Shown here one piece after another: positions 31,551-38,633 of a stretch of DNA of 64,000 nucleotides. The notes under the pieces were generated by a model, which saw only the letters and a list, made by a program, of their open reading frames with translations, was not told the DNA's origin and did no database searches. The translations under genes and the position numbers were made by a program. The stretch is taken from contig JADCGP010000009.1 of NCBI GenBank assembly GCA_020248915.1, positions 62,001 through 126,000 on the forward strand, read 5' to 3'. Every line of letters starts with the position of its first letter. Position 1 is the first letter of the stretch. The DNA is from Rubrivivax sp. Lineage in GTDB: Bacteria > Pseudomonadota > Gammaproteobacteria > Burkholderiales > Burkholderiaceae_C.

Positions 31551-31587
31551 CAGGGTTGACGCACCCTGTGTTTAGTTGAATAAACAC
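31551..31587. promoter_or_regulatory. Promoter with two dyad operators ahead of the polyol/Dha operon
   Basis: A perfect inverted repeat GTGTTTA-N6-TAAACAC (31568-31587) follows a second dyad CAGGGT-N6-ACCCTG (31551-31568). A -35-like TTGACG (31556-31561) and a -10-like GAATAA (31578-31583) with a 16-bp spacer overlap both dyads. A regulator bound to the A/T-rich dyad would block the -10 element. The start codon of the binding-protein gene is about 100 bp downstream. The responsible regulator is not identifiable here; the small helix-turn-helix-like protein at 40311 is one candidate. Confidence 0.5.
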
Positions 31588-31685
31588 GACTAAGCAGCGG
31601 GCCGCGGGCACGCTGCCCCGACGCCGCCCGATCGACGGCGCGGCGGTCGCACCGAGTGCGCACACCACCACTGAGGAGACAAGGC

Positions 31686-33020
31686 ATGACATTCCCGATC
31701 CGCCGTTCCCTGAGCGTCGCCGCCACGCTGGCGGCGCTGTCGCTCGGCGCCCCCTCGGCCTTCGCGCAGGGCAAGACGCTGACCCTGTGCTGGGCCGCCT
31801 GGGACCCGGCCAACGCGCTGGTGGAACTGAGCAAGGACTTCACCGCCAAGACCAAGATCAACATGAAGTTCGAGTTCGTCCCCTGGCCGAACTTCGCCGA
31901 CCGGATGCTCAACGAGCTCAACAGCAAGGGCAAGCTGTGCGACCTGATGATCGGCGACAGCCAGTGGATCGGCGGCTCTGCCGAGAACGGCCACTACGTC
32001 AAGCTGAACGACTTCTTCGCCAAGAACAACATCAAGATGAGCGACTTCCTGCCGGCCACGGTGTACGCCTACAGCACGTGGCCCAAGGGCAGTCAGAACT
32101 ACTACGCGCTGCCGGCGATGGGCGACGCGCTGGGCTGGACCTACCGCAAGGACTGGTTCGCCCGGCCGGCGCTGCGGGACGAGTTCCGCAAGAAGCACAA
32201 CCGCGACCTGGCCCCGCCCAAGACCTGGACCGAGCTCAAGCAGGTCGCCGAGTTCTTCCAGGGACGCGAGATCGACGGCAAGAAGGTCTACGGGGCGGCC
32301 ATCTTCACCGAGCGCGGCTCCGAGGGCATCACGATGGGCGTGACGGCCGCGATGTACAGCTGGGGCCTGCAGTACGACGACCCGAAGAAGCCTTACAGCA
32401 TGGCCGGTTTCACCAACAGCAAGGACGCCATCGAGGCCCTGGACTTCTACAAGTCGCTCTACAAGTGCTGCACGCCCCCGGGCTACAACAACGCCTACAT
32501 GCAGGAGGGGCTGGACGCGTTCAAGAGCGGCCAGGTCGCGATGCAGATGAACTGGTTCGCCTTCTTCCCCGGCCTGTTCAAGGACGAGAAGGTCGGCGGC
32601 AACAGGATCGGCTTCTTCGTCAACCCCCGGCAGAAGGTCGCCGCCTCCACGCTGGGCGGCCAGGGCATCTCGGTCGTCAGCTACTCGCCCAACCGGGCCG
32701 AGGCGCTCGAGTACATCAAGTGGTTCGCACAGGCCGACGTGCAGAAGAAGTGGTGGTCGCTGGGAGGCTACTCGTGCCACAACGCCGTGCTGAAGGACCC
32801 CGGCTTCGCGAAGACCGCGCCGTTCGCGGCCGACTTCCTCGAGGCAATGGGCGGCGTCAAGGACTTCTGGCAGGAGCCCGCCTACGCCCAGCTGCTGCTG
32901 GCGATGCAGAAGCGAGTGCATGACTTCGTCGTCGCCGACAAGGGCACCGCGAAGGAGGCGATGGACGCGCTGGTGGCCGACTGGACGAAGGTGTTCAAGG
33001 AAGAGGGCAAGATCAAGTAG
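31686..33020 (+). CDS. Carbohydrate/polyol ABC transporter substrate-binding protein
   Basis: A 444-residue family-1 (COG1653-like) extracytoplasmic solute-binding protein. Residues 1-28 are a signal peptide (APSAFAQ), without a lipobox cysteine at the cleavage site. The mature part begins KTLTLCWAAWDPANALVELS; later segments include NFADRMLNELNSKGK, MIGDSQWIGGS and GGQGISVVSYSPNRAEALEY. ATG 31686 is preceded by GAGGAGA. It leads an operon with two permeases, two ATPases and a PTS-linked dihydroxyacetone kinase, an organisation like the rhizobial glycerol transporter GlpVPQ-ST. Glycerol, another small polyol or dihydroxyacetone itself is therefore a plausible ligand. Confidence 0.92.
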   Translation: MTFPIRRSLSVAATLAALSLGAPSAFAQGKTLTLCWAAWDPANALVELSKDFTAKTKINMKFEFVPWPNFADRMLNELNSKGKLCDLMIGDSQWIGGSAENGHYVKLNDFFAKNNIKMSDFLPATVYAYSTWPKGSQNYYALPAMGDALGWTYRKDWFARPALRDEFRKKHNRDLAPPKTWTELKQVAEFFQGREIDGKKVYGAAIFTERGSEGITMGVTAAMYSWGLQYDDPKKPYSMAGFTNSKDAIEALDFYKSLYKCCTPPGYNNAYMQEGLDAFKSGQVAMQMNWFAFFPGLFKDEKVGGNRIGFFVNPRQKVAASTLGGQGISVVSYSPNRAEALEYIKWFAQADVQKKWWSLGGYSCHNAVLKDPGFAKTAPFAADFLEAMGGVKDFWQEPAYAQLLLAMQKRVHDFVVADKGTAKEAMDALVADWTKVFKEEGKIK

Positions 33021-33033
33021 CCCTGCCCCGGTT

Positions 33034-33064
33034 GCGGCCGGCGCCCCGAGCGGGCGCCGGCCGC
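33034..33064 (+). promoter_or_regulatory. Strong stem-loop between binding-protein and permease genes
   Basis: A perfect 13-bp GC stem (GCGGCCGGCGCCC with GGGCGCCGGCCGC) around a five-base loop begins 13 bp after the binding-protein stop and ends 24 bp before the permease start. No T run follows. Such intercistronic hairpins commonly stabilise the upstream message or partly terminate transcription, so that more binding protein than membrane components is made. Confidence 0.7.
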
Positions 33065-33088
33065 CCCGCAGTGGCACCCGGACACGCC

Positions 33089-34042
33089 ATGTCGAGGCTC
33101 GACCCCGTTGCGCAGCGCGCCGCTGCCGCCACCCCGCCCGTGGTGGCCGCACGCCTGCGCGGCCTGTCCGACCGCGCGCTCGCGTGGCTGTTCATCGCGC
33201 CGACGATGGTCCTGCTGCTGGCGATCAACATCTTCCCGCTGCTGTGGACGATCCGGCTGTCGTTCACCAACTACCGGGCCAACCGGCCCAACGCGGCGGT
33301 CCTGGACATCGGCCTCACCCACTACCGCAGCATCCTCACCGACCCCGACGTCTGGGCCGCGATGCAGGCCACCGCGCACTTCGTCTTCTGGACGCTGCTG
33401 CTGCAGACGCTGATCGGCTTCTTCCTCGCGTGGCTGATCGACCGCAAGTTCCGCGGCCACGACTTCTGGACCACCGTGATCCTGATCCCGATGATGCTCA
33501 GCCCCGCGGTGGTGGGCAACTTCTGGGTCTTCCTGTACCAGCCGCAGATCGGCCTGTTCAACTACGCGGTCAGCTTCTTCACCGGCATCCCGCCGTCGAG
33601 CTTCGAGATGCTCGGGTCGGTGCGGCTCGCGCCCTGGGCGATCGTCATCGTCGACACCTGGATGTGGACGCCGTACGTGATGCTGATCTGCCTGGCCGGG
33701 CTGCGCAGCATCCCCGACTACATCTACGAGGCGGCCGAGGTCGACCGGGCGTCGAAGTGGCGCCAGTTCTGGGGCATCACGCTGCCGATGGCGCTGCCCT
33801 TCATCATGCTGGCGGTGCTGTTCCGCGGCATCGAGAACTTCAAGATGTTCGACATGGTCAACCTGCTGACCAACGGCGGGCCCGGCTCGACCACCGAGGT
33901 GGCCTCGATCACGCTCAAGCGCGAGGCCTTCGAGAAGTGGCGCACCGGCTACTCCTCGGCCTTCGCGATCATCCTGTTCGTGGCGGTGTTCGGCCTGGCC
34001 AACATCTACGTCAAGGCCCTCAACGCGGTGAAGAACCGGTGA
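33089..34042 (+). CDS. Carbohydrate/polyol ABC transporter permease (MalF-like)
   Basis: A 317-residue inner-membrane permease with six predicted helices. The first begins at about residue 30 (AWLFIAPTMVLLLAINIFPL), and the EAA loop is near residues 205-235 (IPDYIYEAAEVDRASKWRQF, then FWGITLPMALPF). The start is ATG 33089. Its stop overlaps the GTG start of the second permease (GTGA). It resembles the sugar-type permeases that pair with COG1653 binding proteins. It would form the pore heterodimer with the next gene product. Confidence 0.92.
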   Translation: MSRLDPVAQRAAAATPPVVAARLRGLSDRALAWLFIAPTMVLLLAINIFPLLWTIRLSFTNYRANRPNAAVLDIGLTHYRSILTDPDVWAAMQATAHFVFWTLLLQTLIGFFLAWLIDRKFRGHDFWTTVILIPMMLSPAVVGNFWVFLYQPQIGLFNYAVSFFTGIPPSSFEMLGSVRLAPWAIVIVDTWMWTPYVMLICLAGLRSIPDYIYEAAEVDRASKWRQFWGITLPMALPFIMLAVLFRGIENFKMFDMVNLLTNGGPGSTTEVASITLKREAFEKWRTGYSSAFAIILFVAVFGLANIYVKALNAVKNR

Positions 34043-34986
34043 GCACCGTCGCCCACTCCGTCGTCGAGCCCGGCGCACGCTCCAAGGCGCTGGCGATGGC
34101 CGTCGTCGTGCTGTACGCGCTGCTGACCATGGTGCCGCTCGCGTGGATCGTGCTGACCAGCCTGAAGAGCCCGCCCGACTCGATCAGCTATCCGCCCAAG
34201 GTGCTGTTCGAGCCGACGCTGGAGGGCTACTGCAACCTGTTCACGACGCGCTCGCGCCAGACGGCCGATTACATCGCGTCGCTGCCGCCGCCCGACGACC
34301 GCTGCGAGGCCATCGCGCGCGCTCGCAACATGGTGGTCGCCGGACCGAGCAACTACGCGCCGCGCTTCGTCAACTCGCTGATCATCGCCTTCGGCTCCAC
34401 CTTCGTCTCGGTGGTGCTGGGCACGATGGCCGCCTACGCCTTCAGCCGCTTCCGCGTACCCGGCAAGGACGACCTGCTGTTTTTCATCCTGTCCACGCGC
34501 ATGATGCCGCCGATCGCGGTGGCGATCCCGATCTTCCTGATGTACCGCGAGCTCGGCCTGTCGGACACGCGGCTCGGGATGATCCTGCTGTACAGCGCGA
34601 TCAACGTCTCGCTGGCGGTGTGGCTGATGAAGGGCTTCATCGACGAGATCCCGCGCGAGTACGAGGAGGCCGCGCTGGTGGACGGCTACACCCGGCTGCA
34701 GGCCTTCTTCAAGGTCGTGCTGCCGCAGGCCACCACCGGCATCGTCGCCACCGCGATCTTCTGCCTGATCTTCGCCTGGAACGAGTACGCCTTCGCGGTG
34801 CTTCTGACCAGCGGCGAGGCGCAGACAGCGCCCCCCTTCATACCGATCATCATCGGCGAGGGCGGCCAGGACTGGCCGGCCGTGGCCGCGGGGACGACGC
34901 TGTTCCTGCTGCCGATCCTCGTGTTCACCGTGCTGCTGCGGCGCCACCTGCTGCGTGGCATCACCTTCGGGGCGGTGCGCAAGTGA
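34039..34986 (+). CDS. Carbohydrate/polyol ABC transporter permease (MalG-like)
   Basis: A 315-residue permease starting with GTG at 34039. The first membrane helix is at about residues 17-37 (ALAMAVVVLYALLTMVPLAW). A long periplasmic insert, about residues 45-110 and including two cysteines, separates it from the next helix, larger than in MalG. The EAA loop is IPREYEEAALVDGYTRLQAF (about 195-215). The stop codon overlaps the GTG start of the 56-residue membrane protein gene. It partners the preceding permease. Confidence 0.92.
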   Translation: MSTVAHSVVEPGARSKALAMAVVVLYALLTMVPLAWIVLTSLKSPPDSISYPPKVLFEPTLEGYCNLFTTRSRQTADYIASLPPPDDRCEAIARARNMVVAGPSNYAPRFVNSLIIAFGSTFVSVVLGTMAAYAFSRFRVPGKDDLLFFILSTRMMPPIAVAIPIFLMYRELGLSDTRLGMILLYSAINVSLAVWLMKGFIDEIPREYEEAALVDGYTRLQAFFKVVLPQATTGIVATAIFCLIFAWNEYAFAVLLTSGEAQTAPPFIPIIIGEGGQDWPAVAAGTTLFLLPILVFTVLLRRHLLRGITFGAVRK

Positions 34987-35153
34987 AGCGCTGGTTCCGC
35001 CGCGGGCCCTGGGAGGCGGTGGCCTCGGTCGTCATCGGCGCCGGGGTGCTGATGCTTCTGCAGCCGTTCTCGATCACGCTGTACACCTACTCCTTCGTGA
35101 CCACGCTGGCCGGCGTCGTGCTGTTCACCGTGGTCTCGAAGTTCCCCGACTGA
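34983..35153 (+). CDS. Small membrane protein (56 residues) inside the ABC operon
   Basis: A GTG start at 34983 overlaps the stop of the MalG-like permease by four bases. The product has a basic N-terminus (MKRWFRRGPWE), then two hydrophobic segments (about 13-28 and 34-51) joined by FSITLYTYSF, and ends SKFPD. No characterised family is recognised. Small membrane proteins also occur between permease and ATPase genes of rhizobial glycerol-type ABC operons (DUF2160 there), but this one is shorter. Translational coupling and position argue that it is a real subunit or assembly factor of the transporter. Confidence 0.75.
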   Translation: MKRWFRRGPWEAVASVVIGAGVLMLLQPFSITLYTYSFVTTLAGVVLFTVVSKFPD

Positions 35154-35187
35154 GCGCGCCCGCCGCTCGCCGAGCCGCCCCTGCCCG

Positions 35188-36300
35188 ATGGCCGAGATCC
35201 GAGTCGAGAAGCTGCGCAAGGCCTTCGGCGACTTCGTCGCCGTGCGTGATTCGACCTTCACGGTGGCCGACGGCGAGTTCGTCTGCCTGCTTGGACCCTC
35301 GGGCTGCGGCAAGACGACCACGCTGCGGATGATCGCGGGGCTCGAGCTGCCCACCGGCGGCCGCATCCTGCTCGGCGGCGAGGACGTGACGATGCAGCGC
35401 GCCTCGCTCCGCGACATCGCCTTCGTGTTCCAGCTGTTCGCGCTGTACCCGCACCTGAACGTGCGCGCCAACATCGCGTTCCCGCTGCAGTGCCAGGGCG
35501 TGCGCGGCGCCGAACTGGCGCGCCGTGTCGAGCAGGCGGCGGCAACGCTGCGCATCACGCACCTGCTCGACGCCCGGGTGTCGGGCCTGTCAAGCGGCGA
35601 CCGCCAGCGCGTCGCGCTCGGCCGCGCGATCGTCCGCGAGCCCAAGGCCTTCCTGATGGACGAGCCGCTGGGTGCGCTCGACGCCGAGTTCCGCCACCTG
35701 ATGTGCGGCGAACTGCGCGCGCTGCACGACCGGCTGCGTGCCACCACCGTCTACGTCACGCACGACCAGTCCGAGGCGATGACGATGGCCGACCGCATCG
35801 CGGTGATGAACCTGGGCACGATCGAGCAGCTCGCCTCGCCGCAGGAGATCTACGACCGGCCGGCGACGACCTTCGTGGCCGAGTTCATCGGCTCGCCGCC
35901 GATGAACCTGCTGCCGTGTGCCGCCGGTGCCGACGGCCTACGGCCGGGCGCCGACCGCGTGCGCGTGGGCGGTGTCGAGCTGGCGATGCCGGCGCTCGCT
36001 GAAGGCGCGGCCGGACCCGAGTTCGTGCTCGGCGTGCGGCCCGAGCACGTGGAGCTGGCCGACGACGCGCCCTTGCGCGCCTCGGTCTACGGCACCGAGT
36101 ACCTGGGCACCCTGCAGGTGGTCACGCTGACACTTGCCGACGGGCGCACGACGCTGCGCGCCCGGGTGCGCTCGGAGCTGCCGGTGCGGGCCGGCGACCA
36201 GGTCGGGCTGCGGCTGGCGCCCGGCAGGCTGTCGCTGTTCTCGCGCGCCGACGGGCGCGCGCTGCGCTCGGCACTGCACGACGGAGCGGCCCATGGCTGA
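35188..36300 (+). CDS. ABC transporter ATP-binding protein (MalK/GlpS-like), atypical signature motif
   Basis: A 370-residue sugar-type ATPase. Walker A is GPSGCGKTT (about 38-46), the Q-loop segment reads FVFQLFALYPHLNV, Walker B is AFLMDEPLGALD and the switch histidine is in YVTHDQSEAMTMAD. The C-terminal third is a MalK-like TOBE/regulatory domain. The family signature is LSSGDRQRVALGRAI: SSGDR replaces the canonical SGGQQ, and the helical-domain Q-loop carries L in place of the usual N or Q after Q. The next gene encodes a second ATPase with a canonical signature, so the transporter probably uses an asymmetric ATPase heterodimer, as in GlpS/GlpT. Confidence 0.92.
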   Translation: MAEIRVEKLRKAFGDFVAVRDSTFTVADGEFVCLLGPSGCGKTTTLRMIAGLELPTGGRILLGGEDVTMQRASLRDIAFVFQLFALYPHLNVRANIAFPLQCQGVRGAELARRVEQAAATLRITHLLDARVSGLSSGDRQRVALGRAIVREPKAFLMDEPLGALDAEFRHLMCGELRALHDRLRATTVYVTHDQSEAMTMADRIAVMNLGTIEQLASPQEIYDRPATTFVAEFIGSPPMNLLPCAAGADGLRPGADRVRVGGVELAMPALAEGAAGPEFVLGVRPEHVELADDAPLRASVYGTEYLGTLQVVTLTLADGRTTLRARVRSELPVRAGDQVGLRLAPGRLSLFSRADGRALRSALHDGAAHG

Positions 36301-37321
36301 GTTCCGGCTCGACGGCGTCTCCAAGCGCTTCGGCGCGGTGCAGGCGCTGCGCGACCTGACGCTGCACGCCGCCGACGGCGAGTTCGTCGTGCTGCTCGGC
36401 CCCACCGGGGCCGGCAAGACCACGACGCTGCGGCTGCTGGCCGGCCTGGAGCGTGCCGACACGGGCCACGTGACCATCGGCGGCGCCGACGTCACGTCGC
36501 TGTCGCCGGCCGGGCGCGACGTGACCTTCGTCTTCCAGCAGTACTCGCTGTACCCGCACCTGACGGTGCGCGACAACCTCGCCTTCCCGCTGCGCTCGCC
36601 GGCGCGGCGCTGGGACGCCGCACGCATCGACGCCAAGGTGCGCGAGGTGGCCGCACTGCTGCGCATCGACGACAAGCTCGACAACAAGGCCACGCGGCTG
36701 TCGGGCGGGCAGATGCAGCGCGTGGCGATCGGCCGCGCGCTGGTGCGCGCCCCGCAGGTGGCGCTGATGGACGAGCCGCTGTCTTCGCTGGACGCCAAGC
36801 TGCGCGGCGAGCTGCGCGTGGAGCTCAAGCGCATCCAGCGCGAGCTCGGCACGACCATCCTGTACGTGACCCACGACCAGACCGAGGCGATGACGCTGGC
36901 CACCCGCATCGGCGTGCTCGATCAGGGGCGGCTGGTGCAGGTGGGCACGCCGCGCGACATCTACGAGCGGCCGGCCAGCGTCTACGTGGCCACGCGGCTG
37001 GGCAGCCCGGCGATCAACCTGCTGCCGCGCGCGTTGCTGCCGCGTCTGGCCGCGCCGGAGGCGACCGCGACGATCGGCGCGCGCACCGAGCACCTGCGGG
37101 TGCGGCGTGCCGCCGGTGGCGCGGGCATCGGCCGCGTGCGCTGGATCGAGCACCTGGGCGACGCCAACCACCTGCACCTGCGCGTGGCCGACGGCGGCGA
37201 CGAGCACGACCTCGTCATCCTCACCGACCCCGGTGCCGGCCTCGTGGTCGGCGACGCGGTGGAGGTCGACTTCGTCGCCCCGCTGTTCTTCGGCGCCGAC
37301 GGGCGCCGCATCGAGGCCTGA
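36293..37321 (+). CDS. ABC transporter ATP-binding protein (MalK/GlpT-like), canonical
   Basis: A 342-residue ATPase. Walker A is GPTGAGKTT, the Q-loop FVFQQYSLYPHLTV, the signature LSGGQMQRVAIGRAL, Walker B ALMDEPLSSLD and the switch region YVTHDQTEAMTLA. A TOBE-like regulatory domain occupies the last 100 residues. It overlaps the preceding ATPase gene by eight bases, starting ATG 36293. It presumably pairs with that non-identical ATPase and the permeases at 33089-34986. The phosphotransfer gene dhaL begins 18 bp later. Confidence 0.92.
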   Translation: MAEFRLDGVSKRFGAVQALRDLTLHAADGEFVVLLGPTGAGKTTTLRLLAGLERADTGHVTIGGADVTSLSPAGRDVTFVFQQYSLYPHLTVRDNLAFPLRSPARRWDAARIDAKVREVAALLRIDDKLDNKATRLSGGQMQRVAIGRALVRAPQVALMDEPLSSLDAKLRGELRVELKRIQRELGTTILYVTHDQTEAMTLATRIGVLDQGRLVQVGTPRDIYERPASVYVATRLGSPAINLLPRALLPRLAAPEATATIGARTEHLRVRRAAGGAGIGRVRWIEHLGDANHLHLRVADGGDEHDLVILTDPGAGLVVGDAVEVDFVAPLFFGADGRRIEA

Positions 37322-37339
37322 CACACTCCCGCCCCACCC

Positions 37340-37942
37340 ATGGACATCCAGCTCGCGCGCCGCATCGTCGAGGCCCTGGCCGACCGCATCGTGGCCGAGG
37401 CCGACACGCTGACCGCCCTCGACCAGGCCATCGGCGATGGCGACCACGGCCTGAACATGAAGCGCGGCTTCGAGGCGGTGCGCGCCGAGCTCGACGCGCT
37501 GGCCGCCGGTGGCGTGCCCGCGCTGTGGAGCGGCGTCGGCCGCACGCTGGTGATGAAGGTGGGCGGCGCGTCGGGGCCGTTGTACGGCACGCTGTTCCTG
37601 CAGCTGGGCAAGTCGTGGCCGGCGACCCCCGACGCGGCCGGGCTGGCGCGCTGCCTGGAGGAGGCCGTGGCCGCGGTGGCCGCGCGCGGCAAGTCGCAGG
37701 CCGGCCAGAAGACGATGCTCGACGTGCTGCTGCCGGTGGCGGCGCGCGTGGCCGCGGGCGACCGGCCGGCGGCGCTGCGCGCGCACGCCGCGGCGGCCGC
37801 CGAGGCCACCGTGCCGATGCTGGCCGAGCGCGGCCGGGCGTCGTTCCTGAAGGAGCGCTCGATCGGGCACCTGGACCCGGGGGCGCACTCGAGCCGCCTG
37901 ATGATCGAGGCGGTGTGTGACGTTCTGGAAGAACTCGGATGA
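37340..37942 (+). CDS. dhaL: Dihydroxyacetone kinase subunit DhaL (ADP-binding)
   Basis: A 200-residue DhaL, the nucleotide-binding subunit of PTS-dependent dihydroxyacetone kinase. It keeps a tightly bound ADP that is rephosphorylated by DhaM. Diagnostic segments are the metal-binding LDQAIGDGDHGLNMKRGF (about 29-46), KVGGASGPLYGTLFL and KSQAGQKTMLDVLLP, and the C-terminal SSRLMIEAVCD. It lies directly after the ABC ATPase genes and overlaps dhaM (ATGA at 37939). Presence in the transporter operon suggests that the imported polyol is converted to dihydroxyacetone and then phosphorylated. Confidence 0.95.
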   Translation: MDIQLARRIVEALADRIVAEADTLTALDQAIGDGDHGLNMKRGFEAVRAELDALAAGGVPALWSGVGRTLVMKVGGASGPLYGTLFLQLGKSWPATPDAAGLARCLEEAVAAVAARGKSQAGQKTMLDVLLPVAARVAAGDRPAALRAHAAAAAEATVPMLAERGRASFLKERSIGHLDPGAHSSRLMIEAVCDVLEELG

Positions 37943-38346
37943 GCAACGGCAACACAAACGTCGGCATCGTGATCGTGTCGCACTCGCCCGACGTGGCGCG
38001 CGGCGCGGCCGACATGGTGCGGCAGATGGTGGGTGGCGGGATCCCGCTGGCGTGGACGGGCGGCAACCCCGACGGTGGCCTCGGCACGTCGGTCGAGGGC
38101 ATCCTGCAGGCGATCGACGCCGCGTGGTCCGAGGCCGGCGTGGCGATCCTGGTCGACCTCGGCGGGGCCGAGACCAACAGCGAGATGGCCATCGAGATGC
38201 TGCCCGAGCCGCGCCGCGGCCGCGTCGTCATCTGCGACGCGCCGGTGGTCGAGGGCGCGGTGATGGCGGCCACCGAGGCCTGGGGCGGCTCGGACCTGCA
38301 GACCGTGCGCCGCACCGCCGAGGAACTCGGCGAGCGGCCGGAGTGA
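37939..38346 (+). CDS. dhaM: DhaM-type PTS EIIA (mannose-family) phosphotransfer protein
   Basis: A 135-residue EIIA-like domain, the phosphoryl donor to DhaL-ADP. His15 in VGIVIVSHSPDVARGA is the expected phosphorylation site; ILVDLGGAETNSEMAIEML and the following VICDAPVVEGAVMAATEA are family features. In E. coli DhaM this domain is fused to HPr- and EI-like domains. Here the protein stops after the EIIA domain and the HPr and EI proteins are separate, successive genes. It overlaps dhaL and HPr genes by four bases on each side. Confidence 0.93.
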   Translation: MSNGNTNVGIVIVSHSPDVARGAADMVRQMVGGGIPLAWTGGNPDGGLGTSVEGILQAIDAAWSEAGVAILVDLGGAETNSEMAIEMLPEPRRGRVVICDAPVVEGAVMAATEAWGGSDLQTVRRTAEELGERPE

Positions 38347-38633
38347 CGGCGATGCAGGCCGAAGGCACGGTGCTGCTGCTCCACGCCGCGGGCCTGCACG
38401 CGCGGCCGGCCGTGACGTTGACCAAGACCGCCAAGACCTTCCGCGCCAAGGTGCAGGTGGCCGCCGACCCGGCCGGTCCGTGGATCGACGCGAAGAGCGT
38501 GGTCCGCGTGATGGGCATGAAGACGCCGGCGCGCACGCTGCTGCACCTGCGTGCCGAGGGCGACGACGCCCAGGCCGCGGTGGATGCGCTGGTGCGGCTG
38601 GTCAACGACGACTTTCAGGGAGGGCCCGAGTGA
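38343..38633 (+). CDS. HPr-family phosphocarrier protein
   Basis: A 96-residue HPr. The active-site histidine is His19 in AAGLHARPAVTLTKTA; the central DAKSVVRVMGMKTPARTLL corresponds to the regulatory-serine helix region, with serine in the KSV context. GTG 38343 overlaps the dhaM stop; ATG 38352 is an alternative. Being sandwiched between dhaM and an EI gene, it most likely serves dihydroxyacetone kinase specifically rather than a general sugar PTS. Confidence 0.92.
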   Translation: MTAMQAEGTVLLLHAAGLHARPAVTLTKTAKTFRAKVQVAADPAGPWIDAKSVVRVMGMKTPARTLLHLRAEGDDAQAAVDALVRLVNDDFQGGPE

